A stretch of 64,000 nt of DNA from Chionoecetes opilio (lineage: Eukaryota > Arthropoda > Malacostraca > Decapoda > Majidae), in NCBI GenBank assembly GCA_016584305.1, contig JACEEZ010010020.1, positions 173,395 through 237,394 of the forward strand, in the 5' to 3' direction. Position 1 is the first letter of the stretch. Each line of letters begins with the position of its first letter. Of this stretch, positions 62,501 to 64,000 are shown one piece after another. The position numbers were made by a program, and so were the translations under genes. The notes beneath the pieces are model-generated. The model was given only the letters and a program-made list of their open reading frames with translations, was not told the DNA's origin and did not search any database.

Positions 62501-63149
62501 TAGACTGAAGCGGCCTCGTCGATTAGCCTGTCTGTCAACAAAACAATACAATAACAAAAGGAGTCACGATAAGATTAACGTGCACAGGTATAGGCCGCGT
62601 GGCGTTTTGTCGCAGTGCCCTTCTTCATATATCTGGTTCAAGCATTAGGGATTGATTATTTTACAGTCACGCACAACCACTGCATCGCCCACGCTACCAC
62701 CTGCCCGAAGGATTACCTCAAACATTCCTTTACCGCCCTCACAGGAAAGATGGACGGCTGACCAAACCTAATCACAACAACACTAAAGTAAGCAATCTTG
62801 GACGTGACGAACGGATAATATCAAAAAGAAAAATAATTGTAACAGTAATGCATGAGAAATTCCGCAGCATAAACCACATGAGTATACCAAAACAACAAAG
62901 ACGAAGATAGTATACGTACAATACCACATTTTTGTTGGCCCAAAGGAAACACGACAATGGTAATAGATTCTGTGCTTGGTGTTCGGCCGCTACACAATGC
63001 ACACACATTTACAGTTGGCCAAATAGTGATGTGGTTTCGGATCGCCGCCGCCGCCGCCACAGGTACGCGTCAAAACAAAGAACACGGAACCACCTGCAGG
63101 CAGACACACAACACCTCGAGGTCCGCACCTCGTGAGTCGATGTTGCGGG

Positions 63150-63224
63150 CTGGTAAATATAGCCTGCAGGTATGATCGAGTATTCTGTGTGCAGGTATGA
63201 TCGAGGCGGGAGGGGGGCGAACAT

Positions 63225-63290
<66 letters not shown>

Positions 63291-63411
63291 GGACGGAGAA
63301 GTATGATTTGGAGAGGAATTGCAGATGTTGCGGGATGGTAATTATAGCTTACAGGTATGATTGAGTATTCTGTGGGCAGGAATGATCGAGGGGGGGGGGG
63401 GGGACGAACAT

Positions 63412-63453
<42 letters not shown>

Positions 63454-63485
63454 AGGACGGATAAGTATGATTTGGAGAGGAATTG
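63150..63485. repeat. tandem duplication with (AC)n
   Basis: TGATCGAGTATTCTGTGTGC and TGATTGAGTATTCTGTGGGC, each followed by a G-rich tract, CGAACATAAACACACAC and GTATGATTTGGAGAGGAATT; offset about 184 bp, with AC tracts of different length. Confidence 0.9.
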
Positions 63486-63629
63486 CAACTATTTCCTCCT
63501 CCCATTCCCTTCAGCCAATCTCCTTCACCCTCCACCCCACCAAAAACCACCACGAGAACGACCTTGAACGATACAGTCTTCCACACGAACTGCAGTAACC
63601 CTTCTCTCCCCTTCCTGGAACCCTTAAAA

Positions 63630-63720
63630 TAAAAACATAAGAACACAAGGAAGCTACAAGAGGCCGAGACCTACACGTGGTAGTTCCTGTTACTTAACAC
63701 TACCTACATCCAGTCATATC
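63630..63720 (+). mobile_element. decapod-type interspersed repeat, fragment
   Basis: CATAAGAACACAAGGAAGCT, ACAAGAGGCCGAGACCTACA and GTAGTTCCTGTTACTTAACA match the head of the 25224-25490 insertion. Confidence 0.65.
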
Positions 63721-64000
63721 ATTAATTTATTTTAAGATCCAATACCACTGATACAGAGAGAAAGGTATGTGTGGTTCTTTTCGCCTTGAGGTTCGTGCTT
63801 GTCATTTTATCACGCGTCATTCTGCAGTTTCCGCAACACACACACACACAACACACACACAGGGAAACGCAAAGCACGTAGCGATGACATCGAATAGCTA
63901 GAGAAGAAAACGGAGGTAAACAGAACATCACTAGGGGGGACCACAAGAATTGGATCACACAGACACCGAGAGATGGTCCGGTGTCTGGACGATTCGAGCG

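Overview
The window looks like nuclear DNA of a decapod crustacean (a crab or a relative). The grounds are very dense CT/GA, AC/GT and GGA microsatellites, TTAGG-type telomere-like patches, several minisatellites, a TTAA-flanked MITE present ten times, and interspersed repeats of a kind I associate with decapods. The species call is inference. I see no bacterial operon, rRNA gene, CRISPR array or virus.

One host gene is recognisable, on the minus strand from about 59.3 kb to 40.8 kb: a tumor protein D52 (TPD52/D53/D54) family gene. Four exons join with correct splice phases. A long first coding exon (58306-59287, 327 codons) carries a lineage-type N-terminal extension. Exon 44115-44233 starts the D52 domain, 42472-42620 holds its conserved coiled-coil core, and a 60-bp cassette (40754-40813) sits where mammalian D53 has its alternative exon. 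A possible extra exon lies at 38279-38355. The conserved C-terminal D52 exons were not found and probably lie outside the window.

Layout. 0-36 kb is gene-poor: minisatellites (44, 54, 29, 45 and 29 bp units), CT/GA/TG tracts, nine of the ten TTAA MITEs, a decayed LINE (31.1-32.4 kb), a 1.08-kb inverted-repeat element (33.5-34.6 kb) and a tRNA-derived SINE (35.6-36.0 kb). 36-44 kb holds the 3' part of the TPD52 gene, a near-perfect 24-bp array and a second SINE. 44.2-58.3 kb is a 14-kb TPD52 intron packed with repeats: a 39-bp minisatellite split by a 2.18-kb internally deleted DNA transposon, a nested MITE pair, and about 7.7 kb of a 19-bp satellite arranged as a tandem segmental duplication. 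One copy of the duplication carries a truncated LINE whose empty site is preserved in the other. Then come the tenth MITE and a foldback element. 59.3-64 kb is the 5' flank of the gene, with CpG-rich stretches, a perfect CRE, AC arrays and a 49-bp palindromic insertion with 9-bp target duplication.

Most long open frames here are by-products of tandem repeats that lack stop codons and are not annotated as genes. The most informative structures are the long-form TPD52 gene and the layered, relatively datable insertions in its large intron.
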